Shown here piece after piece: positions 34,302 to 42,206 of a DNA stretch of 64,000 bases; within the stretch, counting starts at the first letter, position 1, and every line of letters starts with the position of its first letter. The position numbers and the translations under genes are program-made. The notes under the pieces were generated by a model that worked only from the letters and a program-made list of their open reading frames with translations, had not been told where the DNA came from and made no database searches. The stretch is from Candidatus Geothrix odensensis (GTDB taxonomy: Bacteria > Acidobacteriota > Holophagae > Holophagales > Holophagaceae): the NCBI GenBank assembly GCA_016714685.1, contig JADKCH010000009.1, positions 58,766 to 122,765 on the forward strand. The letters run 5' to 3'.

Positions 34302-34548
34302 GGCTGCTCCTGCTGGAGGTGAGGGGCCGACGGCCGCATGGTTCGCGGGAAGTGGCGGATGGAACGGTGGCCATTGTCCCACCATGCAGGATCGTGCGGT
34401 AGTCAATGCCGCGCTTGGTCGCCCCGACCGGTCTGGACGGGGGGCCGACTTCGGGGTTCTGGATCTCCCAGCAGTTTGGGGAAGCCTTCCTAGGCCTTCA
34501 AAGCCGACCAGGGTCCGGCAATGAAGATGGATCTCGGGGGAGGGCCAC
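34302..34548 (-). other. 247-bp intergenic region upstream of hyi
   Basis: No ORF with coding character and no convincing promoter match was found. A possible stem GTCGCCCC...GGGGGGCCGAC lies near 34418-34446. The region presumably holds the hyi-garR promoter. Confidence 0.3.
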
Positions 34549-35268
34549 TCATGGCTTGGGAAAGTGCTCCTTCGCGCACTCGGGGCAAAGGCCATGGGTG
34601 AAGGAGGCCTCGGTGTGCTCGGCGAGGTAGTGTTCCACCTGGGTCCACAGCCCCTCGTCGTCCCGGATCTTCTTGCACCAGCCGCAGATCGGGAGCATGC
34701 CCTGGAGCGTGCGGATCTCGTTGAGGCTCCGGTGGAGCGCCTGGTTCGCCTCGTGCAGGCGTTTCCGCTCCTCGTCGTGGGTGGCCACCACCACCCACAG
34801 CATCAGGACACAGGCCACGACGCTGACCAGGAAGCCCGTGACGAGGTCGAGGTAGCGGTCGAATGGCGTCTGGAAGGGGACCGACCACTCGGGATGGGCG
34901 TGGTCCAGGGCCAGCAGGGCGAGGACGTTCGCCAGGAAGAGGATCAGGAAGAGCCAGCGCTCCCGTCCGCGGAAGAAGATGCCGTTGATCATGACGCCGG
35001 CGAAGAAGAACATGGCGATGCTGCCCTGGGAGCCCGCATCCGTGAACCAGCACAGGTTGAGGACCAGGGCCACGATCACGAAGAAGGTCCGCATGTAGTG
35101 GGAGCCGCGGAGCGAGGCCCAGTAGAGGGCCAGTGCCACCAGCCCGAAGACCGCGATGGTGGCATTCAGCAGCCAGGGCAGGTTCTGGATGGTGTTCACC
35201 GGGATGACCACGGCGAAGGAGAGGAAGGCCGCCGCCAGGCAGAGGAGGCGGAAGAGCCTGAGCTCCAT
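34549..35268 (-). CDS. Multi-pass membrane protein with C-terminal Cys motif domain
   Basis: A 239-residue protein with about six hydrophobic helices in residues 5-165, then a short helix (DEERKRLHEANQALHRSLNEIRTLQGMLPICGWCKKIRDDEG) and a soluble tail ending SFTHGLCPECAKEHFPKP. The ICxWCKKIRDD...GxCPEC arrangement recurs at the C-terminal ends of many bacterial sensor-like and PAS proteins, where it probably binds metal through two CxxC pairs. No kinase or cyclase output is present. The start codon lacks a strong ribosome site. Function unknown. Confidence 0.7.
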   Translation of the reverse strand: MELRLFRLLCLAAAFLSFAVVIPVNTIQNLPWLLNATIAVFGLVALALYWASLRGSHYMRTFFVIVALVLNLCWFTDAGSQGSIAMFFFAGVMINGIFFRGRERWLFLILFLANVLALLALDHAHPEWSVPFQTPFDRYLDLVTGFLVSVVACVLMLWVVVATHDEERKRLHEANQALHRSLNEIRTLQGMLPICGWCKKIRDDEGLWTQVEHYLAEHTEASFTHGLCPECAKEHFPKP

Positions 35269-35350
35269 GTTCGGTTCCCGGGCGGACGAGAACTCGTATC
35301 TCAGCGAGGCGAGGAAGGACTTCAAGGGGGGTATCCCGGGGCGGATGGGC

Positions 35351-38164
35351 TCAGCGCAGTCTACTCGCCTCGGCGGCGAAAGCCTCCAGCGCCCGGTAGT
35401 ACGGGTCGATGCTGGGGAGGTAGTGGCGCTCGTTGGCCGCGTGGGGGCCGATGCCCGTCTGGCCCCACACCACGGCTTGTCCTCCCGGCGCGAAGCGGGC
35501 GGAGGTGCCGGCGCCCTTGCGGCCGATGCGCACCTCGCCGCCAGCGGCCGTGATGCCCGCCAGCAGGGCCTTGAGGTACGGGTTCCCGGGATCGCAGGCG
35601 ACGCCGGGCTCCCAGGCGGAGGGCAGGAACTCCAGCTGCAGCTCGGCGGCCAGGGCCTCGATCCCGGCACGCATCTTGGATACATCGTCCTGGGGGATGG
35701 CGCGGATCTCCACGCCCAGGGAGCCACGGTCCGGCGTGATGTTGTAGATGCCGGGCGTGCCCACCTGGATGTAGGCGAAGCGGGCCAGCGACTGCCAGCC
35801 GTCGGCGGCCTTCAGCGTCAGGTGCTTGGCGAAGAGCTCGCGCAGGGCCTCACGGGCGCTGAGCAGGCGCTCGGTGAGGTCCGTTCCACCGGCCAGGCCG
35901 CTGTGGCCGCGGGTGCCATGGGCGATGAGCTCGAAGCGGAGGACGCCGCGGTTCTGGGTGCAGACCTCGCCCCACAGTTCCGTGCCCTTTTCGCCCGTGC
36001 GTTCACCGGCGATGAAGAAGGACGGCTCGTAGTCCCACTCCGTCTTCAGCAGGTTCAGCACGTGCGGCGTGCCCATGGGCACCAGCTCGCCGTTCTCCTC
36101 GTTGCCCACCAGCAGCAGGTTGATGGGCGGGTAGGGCGCGCCCTTCTTGAGGGTGTCCTTCATCCAGACGAGGTAGGTGGACACCACGGTCTTCATGTCG
36201 GCGGCCCCGCGCCCGAACAGGTAGTCGCCCTGGATCCTCGGCTCGAACTGGCTGTCATCCGGCTCCGGCTCCACCACGTCGAAGTGGCCGCAGAGCATGG
36301 CCGGGGCCTGCTCCCCACCGGGGAAGTGGGCGAGCACGGCGGGGAAGGGACCCTGGTCGAAGGTGCGCACGGGCACGCCGTGGTTGCGGAGATAATCGGT
36401 GACGAAGGTGGCGGCGCGGTGCACTTCCGGCAGGCGCTCTTCCGGGCAGGCCGTGACGCTGGGGATGCGCACCAGGCGCTGGGACAGGGCCACCACCTCG
36501 GCGGTCTTGTCGGGGTATTCCGCGTCCACCAGCGACTCGGGCCGGGGCTGGAAGCGGACGGGGGCCTGGGGATCCAGGGTCACCTCGTCGCGGGCGTGCT
36601 CGACGAAATCGCGCAGCTTGCCCTCCTCCTCGCCCAGGTCGGCCAGGTGGGCCGTGATGGTCTCCACTTCGTCGCGCACTCGACCCTTGCGGGCCTCCGC
36701 CAGCTCCACCAGCAGGTCCGGGGGCACGAGGTCCGAGGTGCCGAGCTTGGCCTTCAGCGTCTGGCGGATGCGCTCGGCGGTGCTGGGGGCTCCTGCGGCC
36801 AGATCCCGCAGGGGCTGGAGGTCGTCCCAGAGGCCCAGGGCCTCGGCCAGCGGCCGCATCTGGAGGAGGGTCCAGTCCAGGAAGGCGGACAGGGAGATGG
36901 GCTTGGCCGTGAGGGGATCCTCGATGACGCCGCGCAGGCCCTCCTTGGCGGCCAGTTCCTCGTTGCGGCGGGCCCGCTTGATGTCCTCGGCGTCGTAGCG
37001 GAAGCCCCGGGCGAAGTCGGCATCCGCGTAGAAGCGGAGCAGCAGCAGGTGCTTGAGCGTGAGGTTGGCGACGTCCAGGGCCAGGTCGTGGCCGGGATCG
37101 TCCGTGCGCACCTCCACGCGGGCCATGGGCAGGTCGATGCGCGCGAAGAGGTTCTGCCGCTCGATCTGGGCGGCCATGTCCTCCACGTTGCGGGTCTGCC
37201 CCGCAGCGAAGAGGCCCCGGGCGTAGATGTCGTGCAGCTGGTCGCTGGTGACCTGGATGAGCCGTTCCACGGGCTCCGCCTGGGAGCGGGCGCGGACCGG
37301 GATCCAGTTGTTGTTGCCGAAGCGCACGCCGCTGCGCACCAGGTCGTAGGACAGGCGCAGGTAGTCGGCGTGGCTGCGGTTCAGGTCCGGCACATCCAGG
37401 GCCGGCGGGTTCGGGAAGGTGAGGTTGCGCACCGATTCGTAGGGGGTGAGCCGCACCACGGGCTTGCCGTCTTCTTCTGAAGCCTGCAGCGGGGTGCTGG
37501 CGGAGGTGGCGATGAAGAGCGCGGCGAAGGCGCGCATGAGCCGGGTGCCCGTGATGTAGACCCGGTTCTTGTAGTCGTCCAGGTGCGTGTCGCCCCGCTC
37601 GCTGGTGGGCAGGTGCATGAAGTCCCAGGCCAGCATGGGCTCGGGCAGGCTCAGGTTCGAGTGGGTGCCGGCCGTGGCCAGCTCGGTGCCGTACATGTCC
37701 ACGCAGCGCTGGAGGTAGCGGCGCTTGGCCAGGTGCCAGGACTCGGGTACGCAGTCGGGGCCGATCCGGGGCAGCACGAGCAGGTTGCCGTGCCAGTAGT
37801 GGAGCGGCTCCCCGAAGCTGCGGCCGGCCTTGGCCAGGGCGTTGATGAGGGCGCCCTCCAGCAGGCGGCCCTCGTACACGGCCCCCCGGGGCGTGTGGTA
37901 GGGCTTGGTCACCCACTCGATCATCCAGTGGAAGACCTCGAGCTGGTGGTACTCCTCCGTCCAGGGGGACAGCACCTTCGAGCGCAGGTGGTCCACGAAG
38001 GACATGTGGTCGGGTCCGGTGCCCACGGTGAGCAGCGGCCGGAACTGGGGATCCACCAGGTTCCACTCCAGTTCCAGCCCGCAGAGACCGCCGGAAGGAC
38101 GGGTCTCCAGCGCCGTCTGGCGCGCCAGCTGGAACTTCTCGACGAAGGCGTTCAGGTCAAACAC
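35351..38164 (-). CDS. Fusion of glutamate-cysteine ligase-like domain and M20 metallopeptidase
   Basis: A continuous 937-residue ORF with two unrelated enzymes. Residues 1-550 resemble the glutamate-cysteine ligase family: GLCGLELEWNLVDPQ (usual form GxExE), EEYHQLEVFHWMIEW, GTHSNLSLPEP, and TPYESVRNLTFPNP. Residues 552-937 are an M20 di-zinc hydrolase: H626/D628 in GHFDVV, D656 in RGAADMK, catalytic E689/E690 in GNEENGE, RGHSG, and H914 in NERHYLP. The GTG start at 38164 has GGAG 5 bases upstream. It follows proBA and an aminotransferase on the same strand, so a gamma-glutamyl compound is a plausible product or substrate. Making and cleaving an amide bond in one chain is unusual. Confidence 0.8.
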   Translation of the reverse strand: MFDLNAFVEKFQLARQTALETRPSGGLCGLELEWNLVDPQFRPLLTVGTGPDHMSFVDHLRSKVLSPWTEEYHQLEVFHWMIEWVTKPYHTPRGAVYEGRLLEGALINALAKAGRSFGEPLHYWHGNLLVLPRIGPDCVPESWHLAKRRYLQRCVDMYGTELATAGTHSNLSLPEPMLAWDFMHLPTSERGDTHLDDYKNRVYITGTRLMRAFAALFIATSASTPLQASEEDGKPVVRLTPYESVRNLTFPNPPALDVPDLNRSHADYLRLSYDLVRSGVRFGNNNWIPVRARSQAEPVERLIQVTSDQLHDIYARGLFAAGQTRNVEDMAAQIERQNLFARIDLPMARVEVRTDDPGHDLALDVANLTLKHLLLLRFYADADFARGFRYDAEDIKRARRNEELAAKEGLRGVIEDPLTAKPISLSAFLDWTLLQMRPLAEALGLWDDLQPLRDLAAGAPSTAERIRQTLKAKLGTSDLVPPDLLVELAEARKGRVRDEVETITAHLADLGEEEGKLRDFVEHARDEVTLDPQAPVRFQPRPESLVDAEYPDKTAEVVALSQRLVRIPSVTACPEERLPEVHRAATFVTDYLRNHGVPVRTFDQGPFPAVLAHFPGGEQAPAMLCGHFDVVEPEPDDSQFEPRIQGDYLFGRGAADMKTVVSTYLVWMKDTLKKGAPYPPINLLLVGNEENGELVPMGTPHVLNLLKTEWDYEPSFFIAGERTGEKGTELWGEVCTQNRGVLRFELIAHGTRGHSGLAGGTDLTERLLSAREALRELFAKHLTLKAADGWQSLARFAYIQVGTPGIYNITPDRGSLGVEIRAIPQDDVSKMRAGIEALAAELQLEFLPSAWEPGVACDPGNPYLKALLAGITAAGGEVRIGRKGAGTSARFAPGGQAVVWGQTGIGPHAANERHYLPSIDPYYRALEAFAAEASRLR

Positions 38165-38198
38165 GGGTGCTCCGGAGCAAACAGAAAAGACAACTGCA

Positions 38199-38280
38199 AA
38201 CCACGAAGACAGAAAGACCACGAAGCAGAACGGAAGGGTAGGACAGCCTTCGCTCGTGGCCTTCCGTCTGATCGTGGTGA
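38199..38280. repeat. Imperfect palindromic intergenic repeat (CCACGAAG family), copy 2
   Basis: Left arm ACCACGAAGACAGAAAGACC at 38200 onward pairs with a right arm ending GATCGTGGT (to 38279). It is the same family as 9744-9819 and lies between the aminotransferase and the fusion gene. Confidence 0.7.
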
Positions 38281-38286
38281 GTATGT

Positions 38287-39597
38287 TCAATTCCGGAGCG
38301 ATTTCAGCGCCTCGATCAGCCGCTCCGCCGCGCCCTGGGTGCGCTCGACGGGGGTGGCGTAGGAGAAGCGGATCCAGTCGCCGCCGTAGGGGCTGAAGAA
38401 GGCGCCGGGCACCACGGCCACGCCATGGTTCTCGGCGAAGTGCTGGCCCAGGGGCTCGCTGTCGGCCCAGCCCTTGGCCTGCAGGCCCGCCGCGACGTTG
38501 ATGAAGGCGTAGTAGCCCTGGCCGATGATGTGCGTGAGGCCCTGGGCCTTCAGGAAGTCGCGCAGCCAGGCGCGGCTGGCGCGGCAGGGGCCGGCGATGG
38601 GCGCGCTGGCGGCGGCGAAGCCCTGCTCGTAGGCGGCCATGGCCACCGCGAGGCTGAAGAAGGAGGGGATCACCGTGTGCGAGGCCTGGGCCACGATGGT
38701 CTTCACCACCTCGGCGTCCGCCAGCAGGTGGCAGTTGCGGATGTTGGAGCCGCCCAGGCTCTTGGTGATGCCGTCGAGCACCATCAGCCGCTTGCGCAGC
38801 TCCGGCTCGAAGGCCCGCAGCAGGGCGTTCACGTCGTAGGGCTCGCCATCGCCCACAGCGTGGTACATCCAGTCGAACAGCACGAAGGCCACGCCCGCTT
38901 CCAGGGCGGTCCGGGCCAGGGCGATCTGGCGGTCGAGGGTGAGGGTCTGGCCCGTGGGATTGTCCGGGCTGGTGATGACGAGCCCCGCCACCTTGCGGCC
39001 AGATTTCGCGGCTTCGGTGACGCAGGCGCGGATACCGTCCTCCGAGTAGGCCCAGCCCTCCTCGGCGCGGCCCGGGGCCCACATCACGTTGGCGCCGATG
39101 CCGTACGGGCCCCAGTTGTAGCTGATCCAGGGCACACGGCTCACGACGACCACGTCGCCCTGGCGGCCATGGCCCAGGGCCAGCATCGCCTGGTAGGCCT
39201 TCTGCAGGCCGTCGCGCCCGCCCTGGGTGCCGATGACGTTGGCCGTGCCCCAGCCGGTGTCCGGCGCCAGCTTCCAGTAGCTCTCGGCCACGGCCTTGCG
39301 GTAGGCCTCGGTGCCGAAGGGCATGTCATAGGCGGTGCCGTGCTGCTTCTGCAGCTCGAAGGCTCGGTCCAGCAGGGCTTCGGGCACGCCGGGCAGCGAG
39401 GCGCCGCCATCGCCCTGGCTGGCGTCGAAGATGGGTACGCCGGGCTGCTTCTCCTGGAAGACCTTCAGCGACTTGTTGATGAGGAACATGCGCGAGGCCG
39501 GGATGGCCATCAGCTTCCCCAGGTGGTCGCTCACCGGGACGAGGTTCGTCTCGGGCACGGCGAAGGCGGGCGTTTCAGGAGAGAGAAGGGCAGCCAC
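38287..39597 (-). CDS. Class I/II PLP-dependent aminotransferase
   Basis: A 436-residue fold-type I aminotransferase. Visible are FDASQGDGGASLPGVPEAL, GTQGGRDGLQKAYQAML, ITSPDNPTGQTL (the NPTG motif), VLFDWMYHAV (the cofactor Asp and Tyr), the PLP lysine in LDGITKSLGGSNIR, and the carboxylate-binding Arg in WIRFSYATP. The GTG at 39597 is taken as start because GGGAGG stands 4 bases upstream. The substrate is unknown; the position between proBA and the ligase-peptidase fusion suggests an amino acid of the glutamate family. A hairpin with a T-run lies directly before the ribosome site. Confidence 0.85.
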   Translation of the reverse strand: MAALLSPETPAFAVPETNLVPVSDHLGKLMAIPASRMFLINKSLKVFQEKQPGVPIFDASQGDGGASLPGVPEALLDRAFELQKQHGTAYDMPFGTEAYRKAVAESYWKLAPDTGWGTANVIGTQGGRDGLQKAYQAMLALGHGRQGDVVVVSRVPWISYNWGPYGIGANVMWAPGRAEEGWAYSEDGIRACVTEAAKSGRKVAGLVITSPDNPTGQTLTLDRQIALARTALEAGVAFVLFDWMYHAVGDGEPYDVNALLRAFEPELRKRLMVLDGITKSLGGSNIRNCHLLADAEVVKTIVAQASHTVIPSFFSLAVAMAAYEQGFAAASAPIAGPCRASRAWLRDFLKAQGLTHIIGQGYYAFINVAAGLQAKGWADSEPLGQHFAENHGVAVVPGAFFSPYGGDWIRFSYATPVERTQGAAERLIEALKSLRN

Positions 39598-39613
39598 GGT
39601 ACCTCCCGATACG

Positions 39614-39645
39614 AAAAATGCCGCCCCTGCGGCAACCCGGGGGCG
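39614..39645 (-). promoter_or_regulatory. Attenuator-like hairpins before the aminotransferase gene
   Basis: On the minus strand, GCCGC-AGGG-GCGGC is followed by ATTTTT (39633 down to 39614), i.e. a terminator-like hairpin ending 17 bp before the start codon. An alternative stem CGCCCC/GGGGCG (39640-39645 with 39622-39627) would exclude it. It may be the proBA terminator or an attenuator for the downstream genes. Confidence 0.45.
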
Positions 39646-39688
39646 ACAAGCATTGGTTAAGGCTAGCAGTTCAGGTTCTCGACTCAAA

Positions 39689-39694
39689 GTTATA
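39689..39694 (-). promoter_or_regulatory. Candidate -10 element (TATAAC)
   Basis: TATAAC on the minus strand in an AT-rich gap between proA and the aminotransferase. No good -35 is at 17 bases (TCATTA), so activator dependence is possible. Confidence 0.3.
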
Positions 39695-39697
39695 GAA

Positions 39698-39725
39698 CCT
39701 TATGAATTGATTAATGAGCCTTATG
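39698..39725. repeat. Two direct CATAAGG boxes 21 bp apart
   Basis: On the minus strand CATAAGG occurs at 39725-39719 and 39704-39698. The 21-bp period equals two helical turns, and the boxes lie just upstream of the candidate -10 element; possible activator sites. Confidence 0.35.
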
Positions 39726-41037
39726 GGTCAGGAATGAGCTCGCGATGCGTGAAGGCGCGGGCGGCGGGCCCCGCATAGTCCTCGACCCGCTGCCCGGAAC
39801 CCCGCAGCAGGTAGCGGTAGCTGAGCAGGCCTTCCAAACCGACCGGTCCCCGGGCGTGGATGCGCCCGGTGCTGATGCCGACCTCGGCCCCGAAGCCGTA
39901 ACGGTAGCCGTCGGCGAAGCGCGTCGAGGCGTTGTGGAAGACGCCCGCCGCGTCCACCTCGGCCAGGAAGCGGGCGGCGGCGGCGGGGTCCTCCGTGACG
40001 ATGGCTTCCGTGTGGCCGCTGCCGTGGGCGCGGATGTGGGCCAGGGCCTGGTCGAGATCCGCCACCACCTTCATGGCCAGGATGGGCACGCCGTACTCGG
40101 CGTCCCAGTCGGCCTCGGTGGCGGGGGCGATGGCAGGCGCGAGCTCACGACAGCTCGGGCAGCCGCGCAGCTCCACGCCCCGGGGGAGCAGGTCCGCCAC
40201 CAGGGCGGGCAGCAGCCGGGCCGCCGCGTCACGGTGGATCAGTACGGTTTCGATGGCATTGCAGGCGGAGGGGTACTGCAGCTTGGCGTCCCGCACCAGG
40301 GCCACGGCCATGGCGGTGTCCGCGGCCGCGTCGAGGACCATGTGGCAGATGCCGTCGGCGTGGCCCAGTACGGGAATGCGGGTGGCGGCCTGGAGGCTCA
40401 GGACCAACTCCCGGGAGCCGCGGGGGATGACCAGGTCCACCAGGTCCGGGCGTTGCAGCAGCGCCGCCACCGCCGCGCGATCCGGCAGGCCCTGCACGGC
40501 CGCTTCGGGCAGGCCGGTGTCCCGCAGCGCGGCCTGCACCGCGGCCAGCAGCGCCGCGTTGGAGTGGCGGGCCTCGCTGCCGCCCTTGAGCAGCACGGCA
40601 TTGCCGCTCTTCAGGGCCAGGGCGCTGATCTGGATGAGGGCATCGGGCCGCGACTCGAAGACGACGCACAGCACGCCCAGAGGGCAACTCACCCGGCTGA
40701 GCTCGAGTCCAGCATCGAGTTCACGCCGCAGTGAGACCTGGTGGAGGGGATCCGGCAGCTCCGCCACGGCACGGACGCCCGTCGCCATGGCGTCGAGCTT
40801 GGCGGCGTCCAGCTTCAGGCGCTCCATGGCCGAGGGATCGATGAGCCCCGCGGCCGCGCTGACATCCGCGGCATTGGCCGCGAGGATCTCCGGCGTGCGC
40901 AGGCCCAGTTCCTCCGCCAGGCGCAGGAGCACGCCGGAACGCTGTTCAAAGGCGGTGGTCGCCAGGCACCGTGACGCCTCGCGGGCGGCCTGCGCCATGC
41001 GATGGATGGCCTGGGGATCGGGGCTCGCCGTGGTCAT
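39721..41037 (-). CDS. proA: Glutamate-5-semialdehyde dehydrogenase (gamma-glutamyl phosphate reductase)
   Basis: A 438-residue enzyme of proline biosynthesis that reduces gamma-glutamyl phosphate with NADPH. The family stretches SCPLGVLCVVFESRPDALIQISALALKSGNAVLLKGGSEA and QYPSACNAIETVLIHRD (with the catalytic Cys) are clear, as is FHNASTRFADGYRYGFGAEVGIST near the C-terminus. Its ATG overlaps the proB TGA (ATGA), a coupled operon. Its last codons contain one of two CATAAGG boxes. Confidence 0.96.
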   Translation of the reverse strand: MTTASPDPQAIHRMAQAAREASRCLATTAFEQRSGVLLRLAEELGLRTPEILAANAADVSAAAGLIDPSAMERLKLDAAKLDAMATGVRAVAELPDPLHQVSLRRELDAGLELSRVSCPLGVLCVVFESRPDALIQISALALKSGNAVLLKGGSEARHSNAALLAAVQAALRDTGLPEAAVQGLPDRAAVAALLQRPDLVDLVIPRGSRELVLSLQAATRIPVLGHADGICHMVLDAAADTAMAVALVRDAKLQYPSACNAIETVLIHRDAAARLLPALVADLLPRGVELRGCPSCRELAPAIAPATEADWDAEYGVPILAMKVVADLDQALAHIRAHGSGHTEAIVTEDPAAAARFLAEVDAAGVFHNASTRFADGYRYGFGAEVGISTGRIHARGPVGLEGLLSYRYLLRGSGQRVEDYAGPAARAFTHRELIPDP

Positions 41038-41891
41038 GACCGGCCTCCCTTGGGTGCGGCGAGGAAGAGGGTGCCCACGGGTTCGCCGGCGAGGATCCTG
41101 GCCAGGATGTGGTGGGCGAGTCCCGAGGCCAGCACCACGGGAACCCCCGCGCGCGCGGCGGCGCGGGCCGCCTCCACCTTGCTTACCATGCCGCCCCGGC
41201 CGCGGTCGGAGCCGCCGTCCAGGTTGGCCCGCAGGTCCGCGCCGAAGGGGATCTCGGCCAGGGGGGTGGCGTCAGGGTCGAGGCCGGGATTGGCGGTGTG
41301 CAGGGCCGTCACGTCTGAGAGCAGGATCAGCAGGTCCGCGTCGAGGTGGGTGGCCACCAGGGCCGACAGGTGGTCGTTGTCGCTGAAGATGGGCGTGTGG
41401 CCGGGATCGGGGCGCTCCAGCTCCAGGGTGGAGACCGTGTCGTTCTCGTTGAGCACGGGGATGGCGCCCAGCTCCAGCAGGGTCTCCAGGGTGCGCCGGA
41501 GGTTGGCGTGGCGGACCGGGTCGGCGAAGTCGTCCTCGGTGAGCAGCACCTGGGCCGCGCAGAGGCCCATGCGGGCGAAGCCCTCCTGGTAGATGGACAT
41601 GAGCTGGCCCTGCCCGGCGGCGGCGCAGGCCTGCTTCTGGGACAGGCTCTGGGGCTGGAGGCCCAGCTGCCGGGCTCCCAGGCCCACGGCGCCGGAGGAC
41701 ACCAGGAGGGGTTGGGCGCCCCGGCGGCGGAGCTCCGCCACCATCTCCATGAGCCCGTAGAGGCGGCTGAGGGCGGGCCGGCCCTCCGCATCCAGCACGA
41801 CCTGGGTGCCGAGCTTCAGCACGATCCGTCTCGCCTCGTACAGGCTGCTGCGCTGCGTGTTCGCGGAAGGATCTTGCGAAGGATGGCTCAT
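41034..41891 (-). CDS. proB: Glutamate 5-kinase (short form, no PUA domain)
   Basis: A 285-residue amino acid kinase that phosphorylates glutamate for proline synthesis. Motifs: RRIVLKLGTQVV, LLVSSGAVGLGARQLG, QKQACAAAGQGQLMSIYQ, IPVLNENDTVS, FSDNDHLSALVA, LLSDVTALHTANP and GRGGMVSKVEAA. It lacks the C-terminal PUA domain of the E. coli enzyme (about 367 residues), which is normal for part of the family. In E. coli the enzyme is inhibited by proline; here control may also be at the RNA level, because a terminator hairpin lies in the leader just upstream. Confidence 0.95.
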   Translation of the reverse strand: MSHPSQDPSANTQRSSLYEARRIVLKLGTQVVLDAEGRPALSRLYGLMEMVAELRRRGAQPLLVSSGAVGLGARQLGLQPQSLSQKQACAAAGQGQLMSIYQEGFARMGLCAAQVLLTEDDFADPVRHANLRRTLETLLELGAIPVLNENDTVSTLELERPDPGHTPIFSDNDHLSALVATHLDADLLILLSDVTALHTANPGLDPDATPLAEIPFGADLRANLDGGSDRGRGGMVSKVEAARAAARAGVPVVLASGLAHHILARILAGEPVGTLFLAAPKGGRS

Positions 41892-41906
41892 GGAACCTGC
41901 CGAAAG

Positions 41907-41974
41907 AAAAACCCCCGATCACGGTGGGTCGGGGGCGGGAGAGCGGGAATGAAGTGCTAGCTCAGTTGCCCCCT
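41907..41974 (-). promoter_or_regulatory. Attenuator-like leader of proBA
   Basis: On the minus strand, CCCCCGA/TCGGGGG (41935-41929 pairing with 41918-41912; 7-bp stem, 10-base loop) is followed by TTTTT (41911-41907), ending 15 bases before the proB start. An upstream GGGGGC (41973-41968) can pair with GCCCCC (41936-41931) and would disrupt the terminator. There is no other gene upstream on this strand that the terminator could serve, since the next gene is divergent. This is the layout of a transcription attenuator. Confidence 0.6.
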
Positions 41975-42030
41975 CCGGCCACCGGGATGATGTGGCTAGG
42001 GCGCGGATTGAGATGGAGGGTGGGGGTCAT
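41962..42030 (-). CDS. Possible proline-rich leader peptide of proBA
   Basis: A 22-codon ORF that starts MTPTLHLNPRPSH and ends just after the putative antiterminator strand. It has four proline codons (positions 3, 9, 11, 16). Stalling at these codons when proline is scarce could favour the antiterminator. No clear ribosome site precedes its ATG, and prolines are not consecutive, so this is tentative. The remaining 42031-42206 before the next gene shows nothing else. Confidence 0.3.
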   Translation of the reverse strand: MTPTLHLNPRPSHIIPVAGGGN

Positions 42031-42206
42031 GGTGGAGACAGTGTGGGGGCAGGATGTCTGTCGGCACAAGGGCTGAATGGGGTCCGGCGGTGTGGCATGC
42101 CTGGGGATCACCGTGATGTGTGCGCTGGTTCCCGGATGGCACTAACCTTTCGAGGGTCCTTCCACGAAGCCCCCGAATACCCGCACCCACTCGAGGAGCC
42201 ATCGGT

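Noticed and set aside
41955..41970. GCTAGCTCAGTTG looks like a tRNA D-arm
   Set aside because: No acceptor stem, anticodon arm or T-arm follows; it is part of the proBA leader.
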